Source of the DNA: a virus
Direction: 5' to 3' (one strand)
DNA: 64,000 nucleotides
Virus record (IMG/VR): IMGVR_UViG_3300032309_001318
Coordinates: 20,540-84,539 of that record
Shown here: in pieces, positions 50,547-58,939 of the stretch
How the letters are laid out: every line of letters begins with the position of its first letter
How positions within the stretch are numbered: position 1 is the stretch's first letter
Program-made: the position numbers and the translations under genes
Notes under the pieces: model-generated
Seen by the model: only the letters and a program-made list of their open reading frames with translations
What the model was told of the DNA's origin: nothing
The model's database searches: none

Positions 50547-50821
50547 TTTGTTTTAATAAAGAATGTGGTAAAGATTTTGAACCCAAAACGCATAATCAAA
50601 AATATTGTAATGAACAGTGTTGTCGTATTTCTACAAATAGAAAAATAATGGAAAAATATTATGAAAAAAAAGCAATTAAAAATGGGGCACCAAGAATTTG
50701 TAAATCTTGTAAAACTAAATTAAGCAGATATAATCAGCAAAAGGTGTGCTCTTCTTGTGAAAAAAATATTAATCAGGAAGCTAAAGCAGCAATATGGAGC
50801 ATACTAAATGAACTTAGCTAG
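50543..50821 (+). CDS. Zinc-finger protein
   Basis: 92 aa. Two cysteine groups, CFNKECGKDF ... KYCNEQCCR and ICKSCKTKL ... KVCSSCEK, each of which could bind zinc, separated by a basic region. The first group follows the pattern of small HNH-associated or ribosome-type zinc proteins. Overlaps its neighbours by 4 and 14 nt. Function unknown; DNA binding is likely. Confidence 0.6.
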   Translation: MICFNKECGKDFEPKTHNQKYCNEQCCRISTNRKIMEKYYEKKAIKNGAPRICKSCKTKLSRYNQQKVCSSCEKNINQEAKAAIWSILNELS

Positions 50822-51374
50822 TTTAGTTAAAACTAAAGCAAACAGAGTTTTGGGGATAGATGCCTCCACTAACTCAGTAGCATTTTGTTTAATGGAAAAT
50901 GATGTTCCATTAAAATGGGGTAAAGTAGAACTATCTGGGGCTGACATATACGAAAAGATATATGATGCAAAAGTTAAAATGAAAGCAATGCTTAATGAAT
51001 TAAAGTCTGATTATATTGTTGTAGAAGGCGCCATACTTGTCAGATCACCAGATGCTGTGATAAAATTATCATATGTATATGGAGTTGTTATTGCTGAGCT
51101 TATGTCTACTGGCGCTAAGGTTATTACTATTGGCCCATCCTCGTGGCAGGCGTACATTGGCAACAAAAATCCAACAAAGGATGAAAAATCTGCAATAAGA
51201 TTAAAAAATCCAGGGTATGCAGATTCTTGGTACAAAAATCAATTAAGGAATATGCGTAAACAAAGAACGGTAGATTATTTTAATAGTAAGTATAATTTAT
51301 CTTTAACCGATTTTGATGTCGCAGATAGTTTTGGAATTGCTCATTATTCAAATCAAGTTTTAACCAAAAGATGA
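50808..51374 (+). CDS. RuvC-like Holliday-junction resolvase
   Basis: 188 aa. RNase H fold with RuvC order: D18 in RVLGIDASTNS, E72 in YIVVEGAI, SYVYGVVIAELMSTGAKVITIGPSSWQAYIGNKN (GxxxW), and the closing D170/D173 in DVADSFGIAHY. All four acidic residues of the family are present. Expected to cut four-way junctions that arise during phage replication and before packaging. It overlaps the next small HTH gene by four bases. Confidence 0.85.
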   Translation: MNLASLVKTKANRVLGIDASTNSVAFCLMENDVPLKWGKVELSGADIYEKIYDAKVKMKAMLNELKSDYIVVEGAILVRSPDAVIKLSYVYGVVIAELMSTGAKVITIGPSSWQAYIGNKNPTKDEKSAIRLKNPGYADSWYKNQLRNMRKQRTVDYFNSKYNLSLTDFDVADSFGIAHYSNQVLTKR

Positions 51375-51517
51375 AATTATACCAAAGCCATCCTTGGCTA
51401 TATAGAAGATATATTGTACAAAAAAAGACAGTTACAGAAATTGCTATTGAGTGTGCGGTTTCTCCAATGACAATACAAAGATATCTAGAACAGTTTGGAC
51501 TAATTAAAAAGCGATGA
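51371..51517 (+). CDS. Small helix-turn-helix protein
   Basis: 48 aa, ATGA-coupled at the 5' end and overlapping the next start by four bases. TVTEIAIECAVSPMTIQRYLEQFGLI is a compact recognition helix-turn-helix like those of Hin-type recombinases or sigma-region-4-like proteins; the flanking YRRYIVQKK is basic. Probable DNA-binding regulator. Confidence 0.6.
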   Translation: MKLYQSHPWLYRRYIVQKKTVTEIAIECAVSPMTIQRYLEQFGLIKKR

Positions 51518-52209
51518 ATATTGCATATAAAATATTTCATTTACCAAGAGACTATGATAGAAATAAATTAGTTGAAAATGTTCATTCTAATTTGCTTAAA
51601 AATATAAAGATCTTGGATACAGATACTATTAAAATTTCATCATATGATGAATATGTTAGCTTTAAAAATCAAAACTTAGATTTTAATATAGATTTTAATG
51701 GATATAATTTAGAAAATAGGCAGGGCTGGAGATATGGAGAAGTTGGCATATGGGCAAGCAACTGGCTAGCATGGAAAAATTTTATTGATTCTGATTATGA
51801 CTATTTAATATTAATGGAAGACGATATTGTTTTATATGAAAATTTTTTAATTGAGTTAGAAAAATATATGAAGCAATTGCCAAAAGGATTTGATGCATTC
51901 CATGCATTTTGTCCAGCAGATCAAAATCACAAGTATAACGCTTCGTTAGATGTCTCAGATGAATTATGTTCATCTTATCAAGATTGGTCTGCTGCTTGCT
52001 ATATAGTAAGTAGGACGGGTGCTCAAAAAATGATACATTTTGCAAGCAACGGTATAAATTTACCATTAGATTGGTTTATGTTTAGACAAAAAAATTTATT
52101 AGAGGTTTTCACGCTAAAGCCAGACGCTAAAAGAATTTGTGACATATTGCCAATACAATCAACATTTCAAACAAAAGAAGATAGGAAGCCACTAAATGGG
52201 ATACTCTGA
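51514..52209 (+). CDS. Glycosyltransferase family 25-like protein
   Basis: 231 aa. Sequence features of GT25/LPS-type glycosyltransferases: WASNWLAWKNFIDSDYDYLILMEDDIVLYENF (ExDD donor-site acidic cluster), the CPADQNH region, CSSYQDWSAACYIVSRTGAQKMI and a LPLDWFMFRQ motif. Such enzymes add a hexose to a lipooligosaccharide or protein hydroxyl. A methyltransferase and a GT32-like gene follow with overlapping starts, so the three probably act on one glycan. Confidence 0.75.
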   Translation: MNIAYKIFHLPRDYDRNKLVENVHSNLLKNIKILDTDTIKISSYDEYVSFKNQNLDFNIDFNGYNLENRQGWRYGEVGIWASNWLAWKNFIDSDYDYLILMEDDIVLYENFLIELEKYMKQLPKGFDAFHAFCPADQNHKYNASLDVSDELCSSYQDWSAACYIVSRTGAQKMIHFASNGINLPLDWFMFRQKNLLEVFTLKPDAKRICDILPIQSTFQTKEDRKPLNGIL

Positions 52210-52714
52210 TCCAACAAATAAGCCTTGGACTAAGGACAAAATAGTCGAACTAAATCCAAAAACAGTTCTTGATGTTGGGGCTGGTCAAGGCGTGTATCTT
52301 GATTTAATTAGAGATGGACTTGGCGCTGGGGTAATAGTAAATGCAGTAGAAGTCTGGCAACCGTATATAGATCAATTTAATTTAGAAAATAGATACGATA
52401 AATTATTTGCTATGGATGTAAAAAACATGACAAACTTTGCCTATGACCTTGTTATTTTAGGAGATGTTCTTGAGCACATGTCTAAAGAATCTGCTGTTGA
52501 TCTTTGGGAAAGAATATCTAGACAAGCTAAATATGCAATTATATCTATTCCAATTATTCATTATCATCAAGATGCAATTAACGGCAATCCGTATGAAATT
52601 CATGTTGAAGAAGACTGGAACACTGATAGGGTGCTAAAAACATTTAAAAACATCATTGAACATAAAGAGTTTCCAATTACAGGAGTATTTGTAGCGAAAT
52701 TTGATAACCAATGA
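52196..52714 (+). CDS. SAM-dependent methyltransferase, class I
   Basis: 172 aa. Motif I VLDVGAGQGVYLDLI at about 24-38, motif II VNAVEVW, then AMDVKN and DLVILGDVLEHMSKESAVDLWERI (motif IV-like), all diagnostic of Rossmann-fold methyltransferases. Compact catalytic domain without a target-recognition domain, so it looks like a small-molecule or sugar methyltransferase, not a DNA methylase. Embedded between two glycosyltransferase genes, overlapping each by a few bases. Confidence 0.8.
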   Translation: MGYSDPTNKPWTKDKIVELNPKTVLDVGAGQGVYLDLIRDGLGAGVIVNAVEVWQPYIDQFNLENRYDKLFAMDVKNMTNFAYDLVILGDVLEHMSKESAVDLWERISRQAKYAIISIPIIHYHQDAINGNPYEIHVEEDWNTDRVLKTFKNIIEHKEFPITGVFVAKFDNQ

Positions 52715-53427
52715 TTCCAAAAATTATTTGGCAAACATATAAGGATCCGTACGACCAACTTCAGCCATATATGCTTGATGCAATTAATACATGGAAGACA
52801 TTAAATACAGAATATGAATATCGCTATATGGATGATGCTCAGGCTACTGAATTTATACTACAAGAATATGGTCAAGAGTGGCATGACATATTCGTAAGTC
52901 TTCCAGTCGGAGTAATGCGTGGAGACCTATGGCGATATATGATTATATATAAATATGGCGGAATCTATACTGATCTGGATACAGAATGCTTAAATCCAAT
53001 TAATGTATGGCTAAACGAAGACTATGAAATGATTGTTTGTCCTGAAACAGATATTCATTTTTGTCAGTGGACATTTGCTGCATCGGCTGGTCATCCTATA
53101 TTAAAATCAGTTCTAGATACAATTAAAGAAAAATTAAATAATCCAGAGTATGGATCACCACACTTTGTTCATACACATACAGGACCAACCATTTGGACAG
53201 AAGGAATATTAAATGCTTTAGATATTAAAGTTGATAATTTAATTACTGATGAACTATTGCTAAATTCTTCTGATAATGCTAAACTATATAAATTCCATTG
53301 CTATGGCGGAGATAATTGGCGGATATTCCATTTTATTGATGTTAAACATATTTATGGAAGCCAAAAATGGGATGACGGAAACTATATTCAATGGATTGAA
53401 GATCCACTAGTGAGAGGTACAAGATGA
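52711..53427 (+). CDS. GT32-like (DXD-sugar-binding) glycosyltransferase
   Basis: 238 aa. IPKIIWQTYKDP near the start, YRYMDDAQATEFI, then GVMRGDLWRYMIIYKYGGIYTDLDTECLNPI with DLD near residues 87-89 as nucleotide-sugar/metal site; HFVHTHTGPTIWTEG in the second half. These are the markers of PF04488-type (Och1/GT32) enzymes. Together with the GT25-like gene and the methyltransferase this forms a short glycan-modification operon. Donor and acceptor unknown. Overlaps the next gene by four bases. Confidence 0.8.
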   Translation: MIPKIIWQTYKDPYDQLQPYMLDAINTWKTLNTEYEYRYMDDAQATEFILQEYGQEWHDIFVSLPVGVMRGDLWRYMIIYKYGGIYTDLDTECLNPINVWLNEDYEMIVCPETDIHFCQWTFAASAGHPILKSVLDTIKEKLNNPEYGSPHFVHTHTGPTIWTEGILNALDIKVDNLITDELLLNSSDNAKLYKFHCYGGDNWRIFHFIDVKHIYGSQKWDDGNYIQWIEDPLVRGTR

Positions 53428-53750
53428 ATTTAAAGCCAGTGTTTGCAGATGTAAAAGAATTCTCATACCAAGACTTATACCTTCATGCAATTAGTGCACC
53501 AGCAGGGCATAAGATATTAAATTCTTGCTTAGAAATTGCACAGATGTTAATTGAAAAGAATATATCATATGGCAACTCAGCTTTAGACCCCATTAGAATA
53601 TTTTCAACGGCTGATTCTACAGAGCAATTAAAGGTAAGAATTGACGATAAACTAAATAGAGTAAAAAATAACCAGGGTTTTGCAGGAGATAATGACATAG
53701 ATGACCTAATTGGATACCTATTATTATATAAAATAGCAAAATCTAATTGA
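53424..53750 (+). CDS. DUF6378-like protein
   Basis: 108 aa; ATGA overlap with the GT32-like gene. The pattern EKNISYGNSALDPIRIFSTADSTEQLKVRIDDKLNRV...DIDDLIGYLLLYK matches a widespread phage family (from memory DUF6378), characterised by NSALDP, RIDDKLxR and DLIGYL. Helical bundle with several conserved acidic residues, compatible with an all-alpha NTP-pyrophosphohydrolase-like fold. No activity is established. Confidence 0.65.
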   Translation: MNLKPVFADVKEFSYQDLYLHAISAPAGHKILNSCLEIAQMLIEKNISYGNSALDPIRIFSTADSTEQLKVRIDDKLNRVKNNQGFAGDNDIDDLIGYLLLYKIAKSN

Positions 53751-53775
53751 CTTTTCAGTCAACTAGAATTATAAT
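53747..53775 (+). promoter_or_regulatory. Promoter for terminase operon
   Basis: TTGACT (53747-53752), 17-bp spacer, TATAAT (53770-53775): the best sigma70-type promoter in the window. The transcript should begin near 53782-53784; the ATG at 53784 then makes a leaderless mRNA, whereas the ATG at 53778 would lie upstream of the start. Confidence 0.75.
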
Positions 53776-53783
53776 AGATGTAT

Positions 53784-54320
53784 ATGGAAATTGAATTATC
53801 TGATCATTTTGATCGAATGAATAAGGTTGTTGCCGAACTATTAAAAGGTAACAATCCTACACAAATAGCTACCCTAACTGGATTCAAAAGGTCTGATGTA
53901 GTAGAGCTTATAGATGAATGGAAAGCTGTTGTCTATAACGATACAAGTTCAAAAGAACGTGCCAAGGAAGCAATCTCTGGGGCTGACCAACACTACTCTA
54001 TGCTTATTAAAGAAGCATGGAAAACAGTAGAGGACGCAGATCAGGCAGGACAATTAAATGTTAAGGCTAACGCACTCAAGTTAATTTCAGACATTGAGAC
54101 TAAAAGAATTACAATGTTAAAAGAGGTAGGCCTACTAGATAATGCTGAGATGGCATCTCAAATTGCAGAGACAGAACACAAGCAAGACATTTTAATTAAA
54201 ATATTAAAAGAGGTTACAGCCAGTTGTCCAAAATGCAAAATGGATGTTGCACGTAGACTATCTCAAATTACTGGGATTGTTGAACCAATAGAAATTATTG
54301 AGGAAGTAAGTGGATCTTAA
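53784..54320 (+). CDS. Putative terminase small subunit
   Basis: 178 aa from the ATG at 53784, chosen because it lies eight bases after the -10; the ATG at 53778 adds two residues. DNA-binding HTH-like N-terminus (MNKVVAELLKGNNPTQIATLTGFKRSDVVELIDEWKAVV), an acidic central coil and a C-terminal CPKCK that may bind zinc. Its end overlaps the large-subunit start by 11 nt. Small subunits recognise the packaging site and activate the motor. Identity rests on HTH and position. Confidence 0.65.
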   Translation: MEIELSDHFDRMNKVVAELLKGNNPTQIATLTGFKRSDVVELIDEWKAVVYNDTSSKERAKEAISGADQHYSMLIKEAWKTVEDADQAGQLNVKANALKLISDIETKRITMLKEVGLLDNAEMASQIAETEHKQDILIKILKEVTASCPKCKMDVARRLSQITGIVEPIEIIEEVSGS

Positions 54321-56109
54321 TTTTAATGACCTTATTGACATACTCGATGGAGAAGAGTTTGAAGAAAGACCAGTAGATCTAAGAGCATTTGTAACCAACC
54401 CAGAGTATCTTGGACTTCCACCACTTTCCGAATATCAATATACTCTAATTGAAAAAAGTTCGCAAATATATAAAGAAGCAACACTAATGAAACTTTTTGG
54501 AGAAGAAGAAGGTTCTAGAATATTTAAGCAAACGGCTAACGAAGTAATTGCTCAACTTGGTAAGGGTTCTGGTAAAGACTACTGCTCAACAATTGCAACA
54601 GCCTATATAGTTTATTTATTATTATGCTTAAAAGACCCAGCGGCATATTACGGAAAGCCACCAGGAGATGCAATTGATATTTTAAATATTGCTATTAACG
54701 CACAGCAAGCAAACAATGTTTTTTTTAAAGGGTTTAAAACACGAATTGAAAAGTCTCCGTGGTTTACTGGAAAGTACACAGATAAAGCTTCTGAAATGAA
54801 GTTTGATAAATCTATTACAGTTCATTCTGGTCACTCTGAGCGTGAGGCTTGGGAAGGTTATAACGTTATTGTTGTTATCCTTGATGAGATTTCAGGATTT
54901 GCTACAGAAAATACAACTGGACACGATCAAGCAAAAACTGCAGATGCAATATATGATATGTACAGGGCTTCAGTAGATTCACGTTTCCCAGACTTTGGTA
55001 AAGTAATATTGCTTTCTTTTCCAAGATTTAAAAATGATCCAATACAAAAATTCTATGAATCTGTCATTGCAGAAAAAGAAATTGTAATAAGAAGTCATAA
55101 TTTTAAAATGGATATCGACCTACCAGACGGAACTGAAGGAAATGAGTTTTCTGTTGAATGGGAAGAAGACCATATACTTTCTTATTCTATTCCAAAAGTA
55201 TACGCATTGAAACGTCCAACTTGGGAAATTAATCCAACTAGAAGCATTGATGATTTTAAAGTAGCATTTTATAAAAACTCTATGGACGCACTAGGAAGAT
55301 TTGCCTGCATGCCGTCAGACGCAGTAGATGCATTTTTTAAATCAAGAGAAAAAATAGAAACTGCATTTAACAATACAGCAATTGCCCTAGATCAATTTGG
55401 AAGATTTGAAAACTGGTTCGCACCAGATCCAGATAAAGAATATTTTATACACGTAGACCTTGCACAAAAGCATGACCACTGTGCAGTTTCTTTAGCGCAT
55501 GTTCAAAAATGGGTAAATGTAAAAGTTACAGACACGTACTCACAACCAGCGCCAATAGTAGAAGTAGATGCTGTCAGGTTTTGGACCCCCACGCCAGACA
55601 AATCTGTGGACTTTGCAGAAGTAAGAGACTACATACTATCTTTACAGACAAAAGGATTTAAAATAAGACTTTGTACTTTTGATAGATGGAACTCTCACGA
55701 CATGATGCAACAATTAAAACAGTACGGAGTTAATACGGAAATTTTGTCTGTTGCTAAAAAACATTATGATGACATGGCAATGATAGTTTTAGAAGAAAGA
55801 CTTAAAGGTCCACACATACCATTACTTATAGATGAACTATTGCAATTAAAAATTATGAGAGACAGAGTTGATCACCCTAGGAAAGGTTCAAAAGACTTAG
55901 CCGACGCAGTTTGTGGCTCTGTTTACAATGCAATATCTAGGACAAAGCACGACAAAAATGAAGAAATCAAAATACATACATATGAATCTATGAGTTTTGA
56001 TAACGACTTCTCAAAAGATAACCCAGATGTTACGGCTACCAACATGATACGGGCTCCCCGTATGCCAACTAGTTTGTCAGAGTCTTTAGAAAGGATGACA
56101 ACATTATGA
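54310..56109 (+). CDS. Terminase large subunit
   Basis: 599 aa; GTG start inside the previous gene. Motor domain: Walker A GKGSGKD at 84-90, Walker B VVILDE ending near residue 193 in YNVIVVILDEISGF, with an adenine-binding YCSTIA region and coupling motif. Nuclease domain (RNase H fold): D near 382 in YFIHVDLAQKHDHCAVSL, D near 457 in CTFDRWN, and D533 near the end in SKDLADAVCGSVYN. It cuts concatemers and pumps DNA into procapsids with the portal. The pair lies far from the portal gene. Confidence 0.92.
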   Translation: MDLNFNDLIDILDGEEFEERPVDLRAFVTNPEYLGLPPLSEYQYTLIEKSSQIYKEATLMKLFGEEEGSRIFKQTANEVIAQLGKGSGKDYCSTIATAYIVYLLLCLKDPAAYYGKPPGDAIDILNIAINAQQANNVFFKGFKTRIEKSPWFTGKYTDKASEMKFDKSITVHSGHSEREAWEGYNVIVVILDEISGFATENTTGHDQAKTADAIYDMYRASVDSRFPDFGKVILLSFPRFKNDPIQKFYESVIAEKEIVIRSHNFKMDIDLPDGTEGNEFSVEWEEDHILSYSIPKVYALKRPTWEINPTRSIDDFKVAFYKNSMDALGRFACMPSDAVDAFFKSREKIETAFNNTAIALDQFGRFENWFAPDPDKEYFIHVDLAQKHDHCAVSLAHVQKWVNVKVTDTYSQPAPIVEVDAVRFWTPTPDKSVDFAEVRDYILSLQTKGFKIRLCTFDRWNSHDMMQQLKQYGVNTEILSVAKKHYDDMAMIVLEERLKGPHIPLLIDELLQLKIMRDRVDHPRKGSKDLADAVCGSVYNAISRTKHDKNEEIKIHTYESMSFDNDFSKDNPDVTATNMIRAPRMPTSLSESLERMTTL

Positions 56110-56354
56110 GTGAATATCAAGAAAAAGCAAAAGAATGCAAATGTTGTGGCAAGCATGTTCCACTTCCAACAGTATTAAAAGAATACAATGGAATGGTTGT
56201 ATGCCCAACTACATTTTCAAACATTGTTGAATATCAAAGAATATGGAATGCTATTGGATCTAGGCCACCTGGAAACATAAGAAAGCATTTTTCAGAGTAT
56301 GTACAACAAATAGTAGAATTGCATTTTATAGAAAACAAAAAAGATGAAAAATAA
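56106..56354 (+). CDS. Small zinc-finger protein
   Basis: 82 aa; ATGA overlap with the terminase gene. CKCCGKH near residue 11-17 and VVCPTTF around residue 32 give a C-x-C-C-x2-H plus C arrangement that could bind zinc. The C-terminal half is helical (VEYQRIWNAIGSRPPGNIRKHFSEYVQQIVELHF). Overlaps the next gene by 11 nt. Function unknown. Confidence 0.55.
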   Translation: MSEYQEKAKECKCCGKHVPLPTVLKEYNGMVVCPTTFSNIVEYQRIWNAIGSRPPGNIRKHFSEYVQQIVELHFIENKKDEK

Positions 56355-57336
56355 AAGAGCATCTTCCTGGCACGAAAATAATAATGATGTTTTTAGTAAA
56401 TTACAAAATAAAGAAACTGTAAATCTAATGTGGTCTTGTATTAATAACATAGAGCCAGAACAGCCAATGCTACTGCAAAATACATTGCGTTTAAACGAAG
56501 ACAGAATGTATTTTGATTTAGGCGATAATATAGAAAAAAGAATAAATACAGATGGACACAGGGGCCCAGATTTTATTAAAAATGTAGATATTTTATTTGC
56601 TGGATGTTCGCAAACCTATGGTTTAGGAGTTAAAGATGGGGCAATATGGGGGGAGATGGTAGCTAAAAATCTAGGCCTTAAATATAATAATGTGTCTTAT
56701 CGTGGAGGATCCGTTATGCAAATAGTTTATAACATTTTTAACTATTTTGAAAAATATGGTAATCCAAAATATATCCTATGTGCATTACCATCGTTTGCCA
56801 GAACTCATGTATTTATAGATTCTGAAATATTAACCTCAGCACCTCATAACAAAATATTAGAAAAAACATATGGATCCGACAAAGGACCTTATAGAGCAAT
56901 ACATCTTTCTAAAAATAGCAGGTACATAAAGCTTCCAGCCAAAGTAGAAGAAGTTTTTCCAAATGAACATAGAGTTTGGATTAACTTAATGTTTATTTCA
57001 ATGTTAGAAACATATTGTCATTCAAATAATATAAAATTACTATGGACAACATGGCTAGACGTATATGAAGATAACAATCAACAAATGTATGATAAATTTA
57101 AAAATTTTTTTGAATTATCAGAAGACTGGGACCAGACAATACCGCCAGACGGCATTTATCCAGAAAAAGAAAGCGTGTGCCATCAAAACTTTAAAGATAA
57201 ATATGAAAATTTTTTTCATAGGGGAACAGATTGGGATATTAGGGATCTTAAAGTTTGGGAAGGGCATTGGGGTGCCCACACACATATACACATATATGAA
57301 AATTTTATAAGAGAAATGAAAAAACTTGGACTATAG
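56344..57336 (+). CDS. SGNH/GDSL-hydrolase-like protein (first copy)
   Basis: 330 aa. Order of an SGNH hydrolase: NTDGHRGPDF lead-in (compare N-x-x-G-x-R-G-P), VDILFAGCSQTYGLGVKDGAIWGEMVA (nucleophile S89 in GCSQ, G), a YNNVSYRGGSVMQIVYNIFNYFEKYGNPKYILCALP segment (block with Gly and Asn) and a C-terminal D-x-x-H-like WEGHWGAHTHIH. Such enzymes remove or add acyl (often acetyl) groups on sugars or lipids. A paralogue lies 2 kb downstream, with a carbamoyltransferase between. Substrate unknown; surface-glycan decoration fits. Confidence 0.6.
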   Translation: MKNKRASSWHENNNDVFSKLQNKETVNLMWSCINNIEPEQPMLLQNTLRLNEDRMYFDLGDNIEKRINTDGHRGPDFIKNVDILFAGCSQTYGLGVKDGAIWGEMVAKNLGLKYNNVSYRGGSVMQIVYNIFNYFEKYGNPKYILCALPSFARTHVFIDSEILTSAPHNKILEKTYGSDKGPYRAIHLSKNSRYIKLPAKVEEVFPNEHRVWINLMFISMLETYCHSNNIKLLWTTWLDVYEDNNQQMYDKFKNFFELSEDWDQTIPPDGIYPEKESVCHQNFKDKYENFFHRGTDWDIRDLKVWEGHWGAHTHIHIYENFIREMKKLGL

Positions 57337-57423
57337 ATTTATTATTTATTTATACTATAAGGTTATTTATAAAATAAAAAAAATATTTATAAAACAGCCT
57401 AAGCAAAAAGATAGGTACATATA
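57337..57423. other. Very AT-rich spacer before the carbamoyltransferase gene
   Basis: 87 bases with almost only A and T, no ORF, no clear -10/-35 pair. It ends in an aggtacatat stretch that could serve as a weak ribosome site for the TTG start at 57424. No terminator hairpin is seen. Confidence 0.6.
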
Positions 57424-58863
57424 TTGATAATTTTAGGAATTAATGAAACTTCCCATGATGCTTCTGTATCTTTAATTAAAGATGGAGACATATTATTTTC
57501 TGGGCATGCCGAAAGATATAGTAAGCAAAAAAATGATTGGTTTACAAATGATAGTTTAATTAAAGATGCATTAGAGTACGGGTATCCAGATAAAATAGCC
57601 TATTATGAAAACAGATGGCTAAAGAAGGCCCGTATAGCCATTCATGGCGGGTTTGGTGGTGACAAGCCATACTTTCTTCAAACACCCCTTAAAAAAATTC
57701 CTAGGGCTTCCTTTGGGCATCACAAATCCCACGCAGCAGCAGGATACTACACAAGTAGTTATACAGATGCGGTTATTGTAGTTTTAGATGCAATTGGAGA
57801 ATTTAATACTTCTACGGTATGGGTGGGAGAAGGATCTAACATTAAACAAGTTTACAAACAAAACTACCCTGTAAGCTTTGGACTTTTTTATTCCGCATTT
57901 ACTCAGCTTATAGGGTTAATGCCAAATCAAGAAGAATACATTATGATGGGAATGGCTGGTTACGGAGATCCAAATAAGTATTTAAAAAAAGTTAATGAAT
58001 ATTTTCCAAGCATAACAAAACAAAAATACAATTTTCATAAAGGAATTACTGACTGGGGCTGGGTGTCAGACCAAGATAAATTTGATATTGCAGCCTCTGC
58101 TCAATTAATTTATGAACAAAGACTAATTGAATTTATGAATATGGCTAAATCAATAACTGAAAAAACAAATTTAGTTTTTATGGGAGGGTGTGCCCTTAAC
58201 TGCTCTGCCAACACATTGCTTTGGAAAATATTTGATAGCGTTTGGATTATGCCCAACCCAGGAGATGCTGGAAGTTCATTGGGAGCAGCAGCGTTATTGT
58301 ATGGCAAACATTTAAATTGGAATGGTCCATATCTTGGATATAATTTATCAGGGGAATATCCTGTTAATGAAATTGTTGATGAAATATTAAAAAATAAAAT
58401 AGTAGCAGTAGCAAACGGAAGGGCCGAATACGGACCAAGAGCATTAGGCAATAGAAGTATACTAGCGGACCCCAGAGACCCAGACATTAAAAATAAAGTT
58501 AATTTAATTAAACAAAGAGAAAACTTTAGGCCGTTTGCCCCAGTAATTATGGAAGAATGTGCTAGCGAATGGTTTGAAATGAATTTTAATTCACCATATA
58601 TGCAATATGCTGTAAAATGTAAAAAACCAGATTTAATACCCTCTGTTGTTCACATAGACGGCACGTCTAGAGTACAGACAGTAAACAAAGAACAGCATCG
58701 AGGATTGTGGCGTGTTTTAAATAAATTTTATCAAGAAACAGGTGTGCCAGTTTTATTAAATACTAGCCTAAATATAAAGGGTCAGCCACTTATTAATGAT
58801 AAAAATGATATCATTGACTGGCAGCAGCATTATAAGTATAATATACTAACTGGGCAACAGTAG
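57424..58863 (+). CDS. NodU/CmcH-family carbamoyltransferase
   Basis: 479 aa, TTG start. N-terminal ASKHA/Kae1-like domain: ILGINETSHDASVSLI, the iron-site H99-H-K-S-H103 in GHHKSHAAAG, EFNTSTVWVGEG, EEYIMMGMAGYG and FMGGCALNCSAN. C-terminal domain: GRAEYGPRALGNRSILADPRDP, KQRENFRPFAPVIMEE, HRGLWRVLNKFYQETGVPVLLNTSLNIKGQPL. All diagnostic NodU/TobZ segments are there; the length is a little under the usual 540-600. It makes carbamoyl-adenylate from carbamoyl phosphate and ATP and transfers the carbamoyl group to a sugar hydroxyl. Its stop codon lies inside the tRNA gene. Confidence 0.85.
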   Translation: MIILGINETSHDASVSLIKDGDILFSGHAERYSKQKNDWFTNDSLIKDALEYGYPDKIAYYENRWLKKARIAIHGGFGGDKPYFLQTPLKKIPRASFGHHKSHAAAGYYTSSYTDAVIVVLDAIGEFNTSTVWVGEGSNIKQVYKQNYPVSFGLFYSAFTQLIGLMPNQEEYIMMGMAGYGDPNKYLKKVNEYFPSITKQKYNFHKGITDWGWVSDQDKFDIAASAQLIYEQRLIEFMNMAKSITEKTNLVFMGGCALNCSANTLLWKIFDSVWIMPNPGDAGSSLGAAALLYGKHLNWNGPYLGYNLSGEYPVNEIVDEILKNKIVAVANGRAEYGPRALGNRSILADPRDPDIKNKVNLIKQRENFRPFAPVIMEECASEWFEMNFNSPYMQYAVKCKKPDLIPSVVHIDGTSRVQTVNKEQHRGLWRVLNKFYQETGVPVLLNTSLNIKGQPLINDKNDIIDWQQHYKYNILTGQQ

Positions 58864-58927
58864 CTTAGTTGGTTAAAGCCCCGAACTCATAATTCGGTAA
58901 CCGTAGGTTCGAGTCCTACCTGTTGTA
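58854..58927 (+). tRNA. tRNA with CAU anticodon (Met or Ile2)
   Basis: Full cloverleaf: acceptor GCAACAG/CTGTTGT (58854-58860 with 58920-58926; first pair G-U), D stem GCTT/AAGC with loop AGTTGGTTA, anticodon stem CCGAA/TTCGG and loop CTCATAA with anticodon CAT at 58888-58890, variable TAACC, T stem GTAGG/CCTAC with loop TTCGAGT, discriminator A58927, no encoded CCA. The anticodon stem lacks the three G-C pairs of initiator tRNA, so elongator Met or lysidine-modified Ile. Ten bases overlap the preceding CDS. Confidence 0.9.
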
Positions 58928-58939
58928 CAAGGAGATATT

